Shown: in pieces, positions 26,216 through 36,745 of the stretch
Position numbering within the stretch: position 1 is the stretch's first letter
How the letters are laid out: each line of letters starts with the position of its first letter
NCBI GenBank assembly: GCA_004211905.1
Contig: SHBP01000004.1
Location: 62,001-126,000, forward strand
DNA length: 64,000 nucleotides
Source: SAR92 clade bacterium
Lineage (GTDB): Bacteria > Pseudomonadota > Gammaproteobacteria > Pseudomonadales > Porticoccaceae
Direction: 5' to 3'
Translations under genes and position numbers: made by a program
Notes under the pieces: generated by a model
What the model was told of the DNA's origin: nothing
The model's database searches: none
Seen by the model: the letters and a program-made list of their open reading frames with translations, nothing else

Positions 26216-27038
26216 GCTTAGGATCGTTACAGCGGTTCTTATGGCTATAGTGTTTTTAGCCATGTTACTTTCAATGTCCCCAATGGTTTTTTCTATCGCC
26301 ATTCTTTTTGTGGTTGCGCTTGGAGCATGGGAGTGGGCGGATGTCATTGGAATCTCGGGAACTGGCCCACGGCTTGGGTATTTATTTGTCCTATTATGTA
26401 CGATCTTTAGTGTTGGGGTCTGGTTAGGTTTTCCTGACGGCGTTGCGTCTGGCCGTGCTCAAAGCATATTGCTGATAGCCGTAACTCTATGGGCAGTAAT
26501 TTTTCTATGGATTCAAGGTTATCCCTCTAGTGCTATCTTATGGTCGCCTAGGCCTGTTCAAGCAGTAATAGGTATATTGTTGATTACCTTTACGTGGGTA
26601 GCGATTGTGTCAATCCTGTATAAAGACCATGGTCAGTGGTTGTTGTTGGTTGGTATTCTGATCGTGGTGCTTGCAGATGTTGGTGGTTTTATAGTTGGTA
26701 AAATCGCTGGCCGCCATAAAATGGCACCTATGGTAAGTCCAGGCAAGACATGGGAAGGGTTTGCAGGCGGGTTAGCGTTTCAGTTGGTTTTGATAGGCTG
26801 TTTGATGCAATTCTGGCCGGAACCTCTCTCCATACTGACTTTATTAATTCTTGTTTTCCCCGTGGCCTTGTTCTCCGTGATTGGTGATTTGTTTGAAAGT
26901 ATGATTAAACGTTGCAGTGGAGTAAAAGATAGTGGTGCGATACTTCCTGGACACGGCGGTATGCTGGATCGTATTGATGGATTAATGGCGGCCCTACCCA
27001 TGTATGCTCTGTTATTAAACTCAAATTATAGTTTTTGA
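26208..27038 (+). CDS. cdsA: phosphatidate cytidylyltransferase
   Basis: Protein of 276 residues with about seven to eight membrane helices. The C-terminal signature SVIGDLFESMIKRCSGVKDSGAILPGHGGMLDRIDG (about 222-258, quoted here only by its ends SVIGDLFES and PGHGGMLDRIDG) is diagnostic. It makes CDP-diacylglycerol from phosphatidate and CTP, the branch point of phospholipid synthesis in the inner membrane. It precedes dxr directly. Confidence 0.95.
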   Translation: MLKLRIVTAVLMAIVFLAMLLSMSPMVFSIAILFVVALGAWEWADVIGISGTGPRLGYLFVLLCTIFSVGVWLGFPDGVASGRAQSILLIAVTLWAVIFLWIQGYPSSAILWSPRPVQAVIGILLITFTWVAIVSILYKDHGQWLLLVGILIVVLADVGGFIVGKIAGRHKMAPMVSPGKTWEGFAGGLAFQLVLIGCLMQFWPEPLSILTLLILVFPVALFSVIGDLFESMIKRCSGVKDSGAILPGHGGMLDRIDGLMAALPMYALLLNSNYSF

Positions 27039-27040
27039 AT

Positions 27041-28219
27041 ATGAATCAGATAACTGTACTTGGGGCAACAGGATCAATCGGAGTTAGTACTCTTGATGTA
27101 ATAGAGCAACACTCTCATGAATACAACATATTTGCACTTACGGGAAATAAAAAGATTCCTTTACTTGCCGAGCAATGTGCAAAATTTAATCCTAAGTATG
27201 CTGTCGTAGTGGACGCTGAGGCTGCGGCAGACTTAGTCAGTCTCTTGACTCAAAATCATGTGTCGACTCAAGTTTTAGTCGGTACTGACGCGCTTGCATC
27301 AGTTAGTAGTCATGAAGACGTCGATATAGTGATGGCTGCAATTGTTGGGTCAGCCGGTTTGATACCTACGTTGGCGGCTGCTAGTGCAGGGAAAAAAGTA
27401 CTTCTTGCAAATAAAGAGTCTCTCGTCATGGCTGGTAATTTATTGATGCAAGCAGCCGATAAGTCTGGAGCTACTTTGCTACCTATTGATAGCGAGCACA
27501 ATGCAATTTTTCAATGCCTACCTAGAGATATTAAGAGCTTATCAAAAGGGGGAGTTAGCAAGCTTCTTCTTTCCGCGTCTGGAGGTCCATTTCGTGGCTG
27601 GTCTCTTGGGGACATGGGTGAAGTTACTCAAGAACAAGCCTGTGCACACCCAAATTGGAGCATGGGGCAAAAGATATCGGTAGACTCTGCAACACTGATG
27701 AATAAGGGACTTGAACTTATTGAGGCCTGTTGGTTATTTGACGTGACCTGTGATCAGGTCGATATAGTGGTGCATCCCCAAAGTATTATTCATTCGTTGG
27801 TCCAGTACGTGGATGGCTCAGTTCTTGCTCAGATGGGTAACCCAGATATGCGAACTCCTATTGCTCATGCATTGGCTTGGCCTAACAGAATTACCTCTGG
27901 CGTCAGCGATTTGAATCTCGCTGAGATTGCTAGGCTAGATTTTGAAGAACCCGATTTAGTGAATTTCCCCAGTCTTGGTCTGGCTTACGAGGCAGCTAGA
28001 GTGGGTTTAGATGCGCCGGTGGTATTGAATGCGTCAAACGAGATAGCAGTTCAAGCTTTTCTTGATGGCCGAATAGGTTTTACTCAAATAGCTGAAGTTG
28101 TAGCTGATACAATGGCTCATGCTATATTTAAGGAACCAGACTCACTTAGTGGAGTCCAAGAGTCGGACAAAGAAGCTCGCGCAAGAAGCGCCGAGATTAT
28201 TTTGAGGGTACAACGTTAA
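27041..28219 (+). CDS. dxr: 1-deoxy-D-xylulose 5-phosphate reductoisomerase
   Basis: Protein of 392 residues from the ATG at 27041; a TTG at 27035 is also in frame but overlaps cdsA. The NADPH motif VLGATGSIGVSTLDVI is at the N-terminus, ALANKESLVMAG-type sequence near 120 and the metal/substrate block PIDSEHNAIFQCL near 150. It catalyses the second step of the MEP pathway to isoprenoids. It is two bases after cdsA and one base before rseP. Confidence 0.96.
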   Translation: MNQITVLGATGSIGVSTLDVIEQHSHEYNIFALTGNKKIPLLAEQCAKFNPKYAVVVDAEAAADLVSLLTQNHVSTQVLVGTDALASVSSHEDVDIVMAAIVGSAGLIPTLAAASAGKKVLLANKESLVMAGNLLMQAADKSGATLLPIDSEHNAIFQCLPRDIKSLSKGGVSKLLLSASGGPFRGWSLGDMGEVTQEQACAHPNWSMGQKISVDSATLMNKGLELIEACWLFDVTCDQVDIVVHPQSIIHSLVQYVDGSVLAQMGNPDMRTPIAHALAWPNRITSGVSDLNLAEIARLDFEEPDLVNFPSLGLAYEAARVGLDAPVVLNASNEIAVQAFLDGRIGFTQIAEVVADTMAHAIFKEPDSLSGVQESDKEARARSAEIILRVQR

Positions 28220-29596
28220 ATGTTAGATCTTGCTGTAACGGTATTTTATTTCTTCATCAGTCTTGGAGTCTTGGTGACAATACATGAGTTTGGTCATTTT
28301 TGGGTGGCTAGACGTTGTGGTGTTCGTGTAGAGCAGTTTTCAATTGGTTTTGGTGCTCCGCTAGTAACTTGGACTGATAAACTTGGGACAGAGTTCAGAT
28401 TAGCGGTTCTACCTCTTGGTGGTTTCGTAAAAATGCTAGATGAGCGAACTGATTCAGTCTCTGAAAAGGATAAAGCATTTGCCTTTACTAGCAAGACACC
28501 ATGGCAACGGATGGCGATCATTCTAGCAGGACCTGTAGCTAACTTTTTGCTCGCTGTCGTTATATTTTGGTTCATATTTTTAGGTGGGGAACGTGGCCTG
28601 GCACCCGTGGTTGGTTCAGTAAAGGTAGACTCTATAGCGGAGCAGGCTGGATTTGAGAGTGGTATGGAGATAGTCGAAATTTCCGGAGTACAGACCAACT
28701 CTTGGGGTAGTGTTTCACGAGAACTTTTTAATTATATTGGCCGGTCTGAGGACATCCCCTTTGTTGTTACATACCCTGATTCGACGATTCGATATGAAAT
28801 CCCGGTCAGAGTCAATGCGTGGCTTGAGGACGAGCAAGACCCCAGGGCTTTAAATGCTTTAGGGCTATCGCCAGCTATAGAACTAGAGTTTATCTCCATT
28901 TATGGCGTTGAAAAAGAAAGCGCTGCTGAGGAAGCGGGGCTTCGTACAGATGATAAGTTGATTACTTTTAATGGAGAATTAATTAACTCTCTTGAAAAGT
29001 TTGTGGACGATGTGTCACGTAGTGCAGGCCAATCGCTAACATTAGGTGTGGAAAGATCAGTTGATGGCGGGAGTCCTGAGCAGCTCATGATATCCGTAAC
29101 TCCTAAAGTTGACTTGAGGGATGGAGAGGAAGTAGGACTCCTCGGCGTTCAACTTTCCTCGAACAATAAGTATCCCGAAGCTCTTGTTAGGCAGATCGAA
29201 TATGGTTTCCTTTCAGCAATACCCAGGGCAATGCAAGAAACTGTTAGCACTTCTGTTTTTGTCGTTAAGTCGATTGGAAAGCTAGTAGTGGGAGATTTGA
29301 GTTCTAAAAATCTCAGTGGTCCTATTACTATAGCTAAAGTTGCAGGAGATTCAGCTAGAGCGGGAGCATATAATTTTGTTCGTTTCGTTGCTATTCTGAG
29401 TATAATGCTCGGCGTGATGAACCTGTTGCCATTGCCAGTGTTAGATGGCGGGCACATTTTGTTCATCATTATAGAGTTAGCTAAAGGTTCGCCAGTATCT
29501 GAAAGAATTCAGCTCGTTGGCTACAAAGCAGGTTTTGCTATGCTAATTGGGCTGTTTGTTTTTGCCACATTTAATGATCTCATGCGTTCATTCTGA
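28220..29596 (+). CDS. rseP: site-2 protease RseP
   Basis: Protein of 458 residues. The zinc motif HEFGH is at residues 22-26 in the first membrane helix, two PDZ domains occupy the periplasmic part (about 110-290) and the second metal motif NLLPLPVLDGGH is near 400. It cleaves the anti-sigma factor RseA inside the membrane, releasing sigma E, and removes leftover signal peptides. It follows dxr immediately and precedes bamA by 40 bases. Confidence 0.95.
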   Translation: MLDLAVTVFYFFISLGVLVTIHEFGHFWVARRCGVRVEQFSIGFGAPLVTWTDKLGTEFRLAVLPLGGFVKMLDERTDSVSEKDKAFAFTSKTPWQRMAIILAGPVANFLLAVVIFWFIFLGGERGLAPVVGSVKVDSIAEQAGFESGMEIVEISGVQTNSWGSVSRELFNYIGRSEDIPFVVTYPDSTIRYEIPVRVNAWLEDEQDPRALNALGLSPAIELEFISIYGVEKESAAEEAGLRTDDKLITFNGELINSLEKFVDDVSRSAGQSLTLGVERSVDGGSPEQLMISVTPKVDLRDGEEVGLLGVQLSSNNKYPEALVRQIEYGFLSAIPRAMQETVSTSVFVVKSIGKLVVGDLSSKNLSGPITIAKVAGDSARAGAYNFVRFVAILSIMLGVMNLLPLPVLDGGHILFIIIELAKGSPVSERIQLVGYKAGFAMLIGLFVFATFNDLMRSF

Positions 29597-29636
29597 GATA
29601 TTGTATTTCGACTAATTACTAGGTTTAAACATTTTA

Positions 29637-31970
29637 ATGAAGCGACTGCTAACCGTTTTACTCACTCTTTTTATTGCTAATTCAAGCCTTGTTTATGGGG
29701 ATGAATTCCAAGTCTTAGATATTCGAATTGAGGGTCTACAGAGGGTCTCAGCAGGAACTGTGTTTGCTTCTCTTCCATTAAATGTCGGGGATTTTGCTGA
29801 CGATGAGTCTATACGCCAAGCAACACGATCATTATTTCGCACGGGATACTTCGCCGATGTCATTATGGCCAGAGAAAACGGAATACTGGTGATTGGGCTA
29901 ATTGAGCGCCCGGCAGTCACTGAGATCAATATTGAAGGTAACAAAGCTATTGAAACGGATCAATTGATGGATGCGCTAAGAGACAATGGTCTAGCTGAGG
30001 GGCAGATTTTCCGTCAAGTTATTTTAGAGGGTATGAGTCAAGAACTGCAGAGGCAATACGTTTCTCAGGGACGCTACGGTGCATTGGTGCAGACTGAGGT
30101 TAAGGAATTACCTAGAAACAGAGTGTCAGTGAATATTGATATAGACGAAGGTGATGTTGCAAAAATTAGGCATATTAATATTGTCGGAAACAATGATTTT
30201 GGTGAGCAAGATTTGCTGGACCAATTTGAGCAAAACGAGACAGGCTGGCTGTCATGGATAAGTGGTGATGACAAATACTCCAGGGAGAAATTATCTGGAG
30301 ATCTGGAAACCCTTGAGAGTTGGTATTTAGATCGAGGTTATTTAAAGTTCGAAGTTTTAAGTACTCAGGTGTCCATTAGTCCCGATAAAGAATCAGTGTT
30401 CATTACTATCAATATTGATGAGGGCGATGTTTATACCATCAGCAGTATCGAGTTGGCTGGAGATTTGATAATAACTGAAGCTGAAGCGAGAGCACTAGTT
30501 CTGTTGCGTGAAGGGGTTATCTTTTCGCAAGTCTTGATGACGACGTCCAGTGAATATATTACAAAGCGTTTAGGAAATGAAGGTTATACGTTTGCTGAAG
30601 TTGAAGGCTTTCCTGATATTGACGAAGAGGCCAAGACGGCGAGTGTGACCTTTGTGGTTAAACCCGACATGAGAGCATATGTCAGAAGAATAGAATTCCG
30701 TGGAAATACCAAAACAGCAGATTCTGTTTTGCGTCGTGAACTTAGACAAATGGAAGGGGGCTCTGCGAATAATGCGCTTATTGAATTGTCTAAAGTTCGT
30801 CTTGAAAGGGTTGGGTTCTTCAAAGAGGTTACAGTTGAGAATGTTCCTGTTGCAGGCACCAGCGATCAAATCGACGTGATATACACCGTTGAAGAGCAGC
30901 CATCTGGGTCTGTAGGGGCCAATTTAGGCTATTCTCAGGGCTTTGGTCTGATGCTTGGCGCCAATCTGACTGAAAATAACTTCCTAGGGACAGGAAAGCA
31001 GGTCGGTGTCGGTGTTAACAAGAGCACCTATCAAAGTTCCATTAATTTTAGCTATACCGAACCTTATTTCACTGCTGACGGTGTGAGTGCTGGATATAGT
31101 ATTTTTGCACGGGAAACGGATTATAGTAAGCTTCGACTACAGCCTTTCTCTCAAGATACTATGGGGGCAAGTGTTAACTGGAGCTATCCAATTTCAGAGA
31201 TCCAACGAATAGGATTTGGCTTAGGGTATGAATACTTAGAGCTAAACCCAGGGGATTATTCAACCTCAGCTGTAATCGATCGTTTTATTAACGATAATGG
31301 AAATTGGTTCAAGTCAGTCAACTTCAATGTTAATTGGGTTAAGTCCACTCTCAATAGAGGGATTTTTGCTACTCGTGGTACCTCACAGCGTTTGGGTTTT
31401 GATTTAGCACTTCCTGGTTCAGGATTAGAGTATTATAAATTGACCTATAAAGCATCTCACTTAAGGGGTTTGACGCGTCAATTGACACTCAGGCTCAAAG
31501 CGGATTTGGGTTATGGGGAAAGTTATGGTGATACTAGCCAAATGCCGTTCTTTAAGAACTTTTACAGTGGCGGGCTAGGCTCTGTAAGAGGCTTTAAAAA
31601 GTACTCTTTAGGACCGCGGAATATCTCTCAAGCAGGCTTCTCATATAGTAATTATGCTCGGCCTATTGGAGGTAACGTTCAGGTAACCCTTGGGGCTGAA
31701 GTGATATTCCCTCTACCATTTGTAAAAGATCAGCGCTCAGTGCAATCTTCACTGTTTTTTGATGCTGGTAATATTTTTAATACCAAATGTGACGATCTTC
31801 AGGTAAATTGTTTCAGTCCAGATGACGGAGAGCTTCGTTATTCAGTTGGCGTAGGGGCAACATGGTTAAGTGGCTTTGGACCAATTACATTTAGCGTGGC
31901 GAAACCGTTAAATTCAGATGAGTATGATGAAACAGAAGTTTTTCAGTTCTCATTAGGTAATCAATTTTAA
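29637..31970 (+). CDS. bamA: outer membrane protein assembly factor BamA
   Basis: Protein of 777 residues. A signal peptide ends near residue 21, then come five POTRA domains (about 24-420) and a 16-strand barrel (about 430-777). The lid-lock VRGF motif (GSVRGFKKYSLGPR) is near 655 and the C-terminus ends FSLGNQF, an outer membrane signal with a terminal Phe. It inserts beta-barrel proteins such as the TonB receptor of this window. It stands in the usual rseP-bamA-skp order. Confidence 0.96.
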   Translation: MKRLLTVLLTLFIANSSLVYGDEFQVLDIRIEGLQRVSAGTVFASLPLNVGDFADDESIRQATRSLFRTGYFADVIMARENGILVIGLIERPAVTEINIEGNKAIETDQLMDALRDNGLAEGQIFRQVILEGMSQELQRQYVSQGRYGALVQTEVKELPRNRVSVNIDIDEGDVAKIRHINIVGNNDFGEQDLLDQFEQNETGWLSWISGDDKYSREKLSGDLETLESWYLDRGYLKFEVLSTQVSISPDKESVFITINIDEGDVYTISSIELAGDLIITEAEARALVLLREGVIFSQVLMTTSSEYITKRLGNEGYTFAEVEGFPDIDEEAKTASVTFVVKPDMRAYVRRIEFRGNTKTADSVLRRELRQMEGGSANNALIELSKVRLERVGFFKEVTVENVPVAGTSDQIDVIYTVEEQPSGSVGANLGYSQGFGLMLGANLTENNFLGTGKQVGVGVNKSTYQSSINFSYTEPYFTADGVSAGYSIFARETDYSKLRLQPFSQDTMGASVNWSYPISEIQRIGFGLGYEYLELNPGDYSTSAVIDRFINDNGNWFKSVNFNVNWVKSTLNRGIFATRGTSQRLGFDLALPGSGLEYYKLTYKASHLRGLTRQLTLRLKADLGYGESYGDTSQMPFFKNFYSGGLGSVRGFKKYSLGPRNISQAGFSYSNYARPIGGNVQVTLGAEVIFPLPFVKDQRSVQSSLFFDAGNIFNTKCDDLQVNCFSPDDGELRYSVGVGATWLSGFGPITFSVAKPLNSDEYDETEVFQFSLGNQF

Positions 31971-31993
31971 TTTAAAATGTGTGGAGATGTATT

Positions 31994-32509
31994 GTGAGGA
32001 ATTTGAAAACATTAGTTTTAATAAGTTTGATGAGTATCTTGTCTGTTGCGGTGTATGCGGAAGATAAAATTGCAGTCATCGATATTCAACGGGCTCTATT
32101 CGCATCCGATTATGCTCAGAACCGGGTTAAAGAATCATTAGAGACTGCAGACTTTGTAGCGTTAAAGGCGAAAGCAGAGGGTTCTGCAGCAGATTTAAAA
32201 GCTATGTCTGAAGAAGCTGAAGCTAAAAGATTGACTTGGTCCGCAGAGCAAGTAGCGGCTCACCAGAAAAAAATGTCCTACGCGAAGGCTGATTATGACT
32301 TAGCTGTGCAGAAGATTCAGGGCGAGCAAAAGCAACTCGAGCAGCAGATTCCACAGGAATTAGCTCCTCAGTTCCAAGAAGCCTTATCACAAGTTGTGAA
32401 AGAAGAGGGTATTACCATATTACTGAGAGCAGAGTCAGTGATCGTTGCAGGACCTGAAAACAATTTGACTGCGAAAGTTGTTGATCGCCTCAATCAAATA
32501 ACTAAATAA
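31994..32509 (+). CDS. skp: periplasmic chaperone Skp/OmpH
   Basis: Protein of 171 residues from the GTG at 31994, which has GGAG seven bases upstream; another GTG at 31979 is in frame but lacks a site. The signal peptide ends VAVYA, then EDKIAVIDIQRALF. A long Lys/Glu/Ala-rich coiled coil (about 60-135) forms the Skp tentacles. It binds unfolded outer membrane proteins for delivery to BamA, whose gene is 23 bases upstream. Confidence 0.9.
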   Translation: MRNLKTLVLISLMSILSVAVYAEDKIAVIDIQRALFASDYAQNRVKESLETADFVALKAKAEGSAADLKAMSEEAEAKRLTWSAEQVAAHQKKMSYAKADYDLAVQKIQGEQKQLEQQIPQELAPQFQEALSQVVKEEGITILLRAESVIVAGPENNLTAKVVDRLNQITK

Positions 32510-32526
32510 AGTTTAAATGGCCCTTT

Positions 32527-33546
32527 ATGAGTCGTGATTATTCCCTTGGTGAAATCGCTGCGTATCTCGGAGGTGAGTTACGTGGTGATGCTGAAACAAG
32601 AATAATTGGTCTAAACACTCTTCAAAGTGCAGGGGAAGGGCAGCTGAGCTTCTTGGCTAATCCAAAATATGTCAAATATCTCTCGGGTAGCCTAGCTGAA
32701 GCAGTCCTTCTAACAGCTGACACCGCGAAAACCTTTAAGGGCTGCTGCATTGTTGTTCGCGACCCTTATCTTGCTTATGCTCAAATTTCTGCATGGTTTG
32801 ATGCTTCACAAAAAAAATCATTTGGTATTCATGCGACAGCTTCTATTCATGCTGCAGCAACAGTAGCGGATGATGTCTATATCGGTCCAAATGTGGTCGT
32901 TGAAGCCGATGCGAATATTGATTCTGGTTGTCATCTTGAAGCTAATAGTTTTGTTGGGGCAGGATCAAGTATAGGTGCCAATAGTTTTGTTGGAGCAAAT
33001 GTTAGTATCTACCATGATGTAGAAATTGGCTCAGGTGCAATAATACATAGTGGAGCGGTCGTCGGAGCGGACGGTTTTGGCATAGCTCCTAAGCCAGATG
33101 GCGGATGGCAGAAAATCCACCAGATCGGCGGAGTAACCATAGGTGATAATGTGGAGATCGGTGCCTGCACTTCCATTGATCGGGGTGCATTACAGGATAC
33201 GCGTGTTGGGAATGGGGTGAAACTGGATAACCATGTTCAAATTGCTCATAACGCTGTGGTGGGCGATAACACGGCTATGGCTGCATACTCCGGACTTGCA
33301 GGTAGTGCAGAGGTGGGAAGTAACTGTATTTTGGCCGGCGATGTCTGCGTAGTAGGCCATATTAAAGTTTGTGATAATGTTCAGATAACGGCTCGAACTC
33401 TAGTAACCAAGTCTATTACAGAGCCTGGGTCATATTCATCAGGCGCGACTCCCTTGATGCCTACCGCTGAGTGGCGTAGAAATTCTGTGAGAATTGGTCA
33501 ATTAGATAAGATAGCACGAACCGTTAATAAGCTTAACAAAGAGTAA
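32527..33546 (+). CDS. lpxD: UDP-3-O-(3-hydroxyacyl)glucosamine N-acyltransferase
   Basis: Protein of 339 residues. The N-terminal uridine-binding domain (ISFLAN-like block LSFLANPKYVKYL) is followed by a left-handed beta-helix of hexapeptide repeats (about 100-300). The catalytic His lies in the NHVQIAHNAVVGDN segment near 238. It adds the N-linked acyl chain in the third step of lipid A synthesis. It lies in the skp-lpxD-fabZ-lpxA-lpxB series. Confidence 0.95.
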   Translation: MSRDYSLGEIAAYLGGELRGDAETRIIGLNTLQSAGEGQLSFLANPKYVKYLSGSLAEAVLLTADTAKTFKGCCIVVRDPYLAYAQISAWFDASQKKSFGIHATASIHAAATVADDVYIGPNVVVEADANIDSGCHLEANSFVGAGSSIGANSFVGANVSIYHDVEIGSGAIIHSGAVVGADGFGIAPKPDGGWQKIHQIGGVTIGDNVEIGACTSIDRGALQDTRVGNGVKLDNHVQIAHNAVVGDNTAMAAYSGLAGSAEVGSNCILAGDVCVVGHIKVCDNVQITARTLVTKSITEPGSYSSGATPLMPTAEWRRNSVRIGQLDKIARTVNKLNKE

Positions 33547-33620
33547 TTTGTCGTTACCTGTGAGAATCGACTGCAACTGGATGTTGTTTTAGATAGTCAA
33601 AAATATGTTTAGGAATTTTT

Positions 33621-34067
33621 ATGAATGTAAATGAAATAATGGCGTTACTTCCCCATCGCTATCCACTACTTCTCGTTGATAGAGTCCTCGAGTTAGTGCC
33701 TAATGAGAGAATATTAGCTTATAAGAATATCAGTGTTAACGAAGAGGTGTTTAATGGCCATTTTCCTGGCGCCCCAATTTTTCCTGGAGTACTGACCATC
33801 GAGGCTCTAGCTCAGGCCTCAGGGATACTTGGTTTTGCTTCCACTAATACCACCGCGGATGATGGTAAGTTATACCTTTTTGCTGGGGTTGATAAAGTGC
33901 GTTTCAAGCGAACAGTCGTGCCAGGCGATCAGCTTATGCTGTCATCGGAGGTCGAAGCAGTCAAACGCAATATATGGCGCTTTAGAACCACAGCAACAGT
34001 GGATGATGAGATAGCCTGTCAAGCCACTCTTCTGTGTGCCTACAGAGACCGAGAAAACTTTCAGTGA
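33621..34067 (+). CDS. fabZ: 3-hydroxyacyl-ACP dehydratase
   Basis: Protein of 148 residues, hotdog fold. LLPHRYPLLLVDRVLE opens the protein, and the active-site His47 is in NGHFPGAPIFPGVLTIE with the catalytic Glu near 61. It dehydrates 3-hydroxyacyl-ACP in fatty acid elongation and competes with lipid A synthesis for the same substrate. Its stop overlaps the lpxA start as GTGA. Confidence 0.97.
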   Translation: MNVNEIMALLPHRYPLLLVDRVLELVPNERILAYKNISVNEEVFNGHFPGAPIFPGVLTIEALAQASGILGFASTNTTADDGKLYLFAGVDKVRFKRTVVPGDQLMLSSEVEAVKRNIWRFRTTATVDDEIACQATLLCAYRDRENFQ

Positions 34068-34831
34068 TTCATGAAACTGCTATTGTTGCCTCGTCGGCTA
34101 CCATTGGCAAAAATGTCAGTATTGGCCCTTGGACCATTATTGGTGAACACGTTGAAATTGGGGATGACTGCGATATCGCCTCTCATGTGGTTATTAAAGG
34201 GCCCACTGTTTTGGGAGCATCAAACAAAATCTACCAATTTTCCACAGTCGGTGATGATACCCCGGACCTTAAGTACAAAGGCGAGCGTACTCGACTGGTG
34301 ATTGGGAACAACAATACAATAAGAGAAGGCGTTACGATTCATCGCGGTACTGTGCAGGATGAAGGATTGACTAGCATTGGCAGTGATAATCTTTTCATGG
34401 CCTATGCTCATATCGGTCATGATTGTGTCGTTGGTGATCATATTGTCATGACCAATAACGCGGCAATATCAGGACATGTTCATGTCGGCGACTGGGCAAT
34501 TCTTTCAGGCTTTGCAGCAGTCCATCAGTACGTGCATCTTGGAGCTCATTGTTTCGTTGGCCCCGCAGCCTTTATCTATCATGATGTTCCCGCCTATGTC
34601 ACTGTCGCAGGTAATCCGGCTGAACCTCGCACCATTAATAGAGAAGGTCTTAAGCGTCGAGGCTTCTCTACTGATCAAATTTCTCTTGCTAACAAGGCCT
34701 TTAAAATTCTATACCGCAGGGGACTACAGTTGTCGGAGGCTCTGAATTTGATTTCTGATCTTGGCGATGACCCAATCATTACAATGTTTATAGATTCCTT
34801 AAACAGCTCAACTCGTGGCGTTATTCGCTAG
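34064..34831 (+). CDS. lpxA: UDP-N-acetylglucosamine acyltransferase
   Basis: Protein of 255 residues from the GTG at 34064 (MIHETAIVASSATIG), which overlaps the fabZ stop. An in-frame ATG at 34034 lies inside fabZ. Left-handed beta-helix hexapeptides fill about residues 5-185, with the catalytic His in MAYAHIGHDCVVGDH near 122. It performs the first acylation of lipid A synthesis. It is followed three bases later by lpxB. Confidence 0.95.
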   Translation: MIHETAIVASSATIGKNVSIGPWTIIGEHVEIGDDCDIASHVVIKGPTVLGASNKIYQFSTVGDDTPDLKYKGERTRLVIGNNNTIREGVTIHRGTVQDEGLTSIGSDNLFMAYAHIGHDCVVGDHIVMTNNAAISGHVHVGDWAILSGFAAVHQYVHLGAHCFVGPAAFIYHDVPAYVTVAGNPAEPRTINREGLKRRGFSTDQISLANKAFKILYRRGLQLSEALNLISDLGDDPIITMFIDSLNSSTRGVIR

Positions 34832-34834
34832 TTT

Positions 34835-35974
34835 ATGAAAGAAGAAGCCCCAATAATCGCAATTGTCGCAGGTGAAGCGTCAGGTGACTTACTGGGTGCA
34901 GATTTAATTCGGGGACTAAGAAATTATTTTCCCGATGCTATCTACGAAGGAATTGGAGGCCCTAAAATGCAAGCAGAGGGCTTTAATTCTTTTCACGAAA
35001 TGGAGCGCTTGTCAGTGATGGGATTTGTGGAGCCTCTGAAGCGACTTCCGGAATTGTTGAAGATCCGAAAGGACATAATCCGCCGGTACACCCAATTGCA
35101 ACCAGTGGTATTTATCGGAATAGATTCTCCAGACTTTAATAGTCATATCGAACGTAGCCTACATGGTGTAGGTATAAAAACAGTTCACTATGTCAGCCCG
35201 TCGGTATGGGCATGGCGCCAGGGACGTATCAAAGGTATCAAGAAGTCAGTGGATTTAATGCTGACCCTATTGCCCTTTGAAGCAGAGTTTTACCGTGAGC
35301 ATTCCGTACCGGTACGTTTTGTCGGGCACCCCTTGGCGGGACAAATTCCTATGAAACCGGATGCCATTAAGGCCAAAGAATTATTGGGCCTGAATTTGAG
35401 TAAGCCAGTACTTTGCTTGATGCCAGGAAGTAGAGGAGGAGAGGTTGAGTTGATGGCTGATCTGTTCTTGGAGGTTGGCGAGCAAGTGTCTTCTCTATTT
35501 GAAGATTTACAGTTAATCATTCCTGCTGCTAATGAAGCCAGATATCGTCAGCTTCAAACCATCTTGTCTAATAGAGATCAAAGCAACGTGAAACTGGTTT
35601 TGCAGCAATCGCATTTAGCCATGGAGGCTTCAGATGCTATTCTTTTAGCATCGGGAACAACTGCCCTAGAGGCCATGTTGTTCAAGAAACCTATGGTTGT
35701 GAGCTATCGGCTTAGTCGATTGACCTACGCGTTAGTTCGACGATTTATAAAGACCCCCTATGTTTCCATCCCTAATCTTCTAGCGGATGAAATGGTCGTC
35801 CCTGAATTGATCCAAGACAATGCCTCTGTAACTAATCTCACTAATGCGGTAGCTATCGCTTTGAGCCACGATAAAAGGGAGCTGCTAGTTGAGCATTTCG
35901 AAGGGCTGCATAAAGTTCTAGCGCTCGAATCCGGGAATATCGCATCCAAAGCGATTGCTGAGCTAGTTGTTTAA
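34835..35974 (+). CDS. lpxB: lipid A disaccharide synthase
   Basis: Protein of 379 residues of the GT-B glycosyltransferase family 19. It has [17 protein letters not shown] at the N-terminus, [17 protein letters not shown] near 130, [11 protein letters not shown] near 197 and [21 protein letters not shown] near 270. It joins lipid X and UDP-diacylglucosamine to the lipid A disaccharide. Its TAA overlaps the rnhB ATG by one base. Confidence 0.96.
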   Translation: MKEEAPIIAIVAGEASGDLLGADLIRGLRNYFPDAIYEGIGGPKMQAEGFNSFHEMERLSVMGFVEPLKRLPELLKIRKDIIRRYTQLQPVVFIGIDSPDFNSHIERSLHGVGIKTVHYVSPSVWAWRQGRIKGIKKSVDLMLTLLPFEAEFYREHSVPVRFVGHPLAGQIPMKPDAIKAKELLGLNLSKPVLCLMPGSRGGEVELMADLFLEVGEQVSSLFEDLQLIIPAANEARYRQLQTILSNRDQSNVKLVLQQSHLAMEASDAILLASGTTALEAMLFKKPMVVSYRLSRLTYALVRRFIKTPYVSIPNLLADEMVVPELIQDNASVTNLTNAVAIALSHDKRELLVEHFEGLHKVLALESGNIASKAIAELVV

Positions 35975-36585
35975 TGAAAAGTTGGAAGCCGCCAGATGGG
36001 GTAAAGCGCTTGGCGGGAGTCGACGAGGTGGGGCGTGGTCCTTTGGCCGGGGATGTCGTAACCGCAGCAGTAATCTTGCCTCTAGATCACGAAATTATTG
36101 GTTTGGCAGACTCTAAAAGTCTCACTGCAAGACAACGAGAAAATTTGTACGAGGATATTATTGGTCAGGCAAATAGTTGGTGTATAGGTCGTGCCTCGGT
36201 CGAAGAGATCGATCGGTTTAATATTCTACAGGCAACTTTGATGGCCATGCGGCGTGCCGTTATCGGCTTATCTTTGCAACCTGACTTTGTAGCCGTGGAT
36301 GGAAATCGCTTACCCCAGTGGGAGTATAACGGCGAAGCCGTGGTAAAAGGGGATGGTCGAGTTGAGGTGATTAGTGCTGCTTCGATCTTGGCAAAAGTAG
36401 TCCGTGACAGAGAGATGCAAAATCTTGACGTAAAGTATCCAGGTTATGGTTTCGCTGCTAATAAAGGGTATGGAACGCCACAACATCTTGAGGCACTAGA
36501 GAGATTAGGGCCAACATCTATTCATCGAAGGTCATTCGCTCCGGTTAGTTATGGTGTAAAAGATGAACAGAGTGACCTTTTTTAA
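35974..36585 (+). CDS. rnhB: ribonuclease HII
   Basis: Protein of 203 residues. The metal carboxylates are in [16 protein letters not shown] (Asp and Glu near 16-17), a further Asp in [10 protein letters not shown] and one in AKVVRDREM. It cuts RNA in RNA/DNA hybrids and removes single ribonucleotides from DNA. It overlaps lpxB by one base. The next 160 bases separate it from a ketosynthase gene that is not usually found here. Confidence 0.96.
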   Translation: MKSWKPPDGVKRLAGVDEVGRGPLAGDVVTAAVILPLDHEIIGLADSKSLTARQRENLYEDIIGQANSWCIGRASVEEIDRFNILQATLMAMRRAVIGLSLQPDFVAVDGNRLPQWEYNGEAVVKGDGRVEVISAASILAKVVRDREMQNLDVKYPGYGFAANKGYGTPQHLEALERLGPTSIHRRSFAPVSYGVKDEQSDLF

Positions 36586-36745
36586 AAATGTTGATGGGGT
36601 TTTACTAGCTCACGTCTGCACTAAATAGTATCAAAAAATATCCCTTTTACTATCATGGCAAAAAACCTCACTAAAGACTTGAGTTAAACGCTGACAACCT
36701 TTACATTCGATTAATAATAATAATTTTGTTTTGGGGGAATGTTTT

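Noticed and set aside
28294-28698. 134-codon antisense frame within rseP
   Set aside because: Lies wholly opposite a well-supported protease gene; low-complexity composition typical of a shadow frame.
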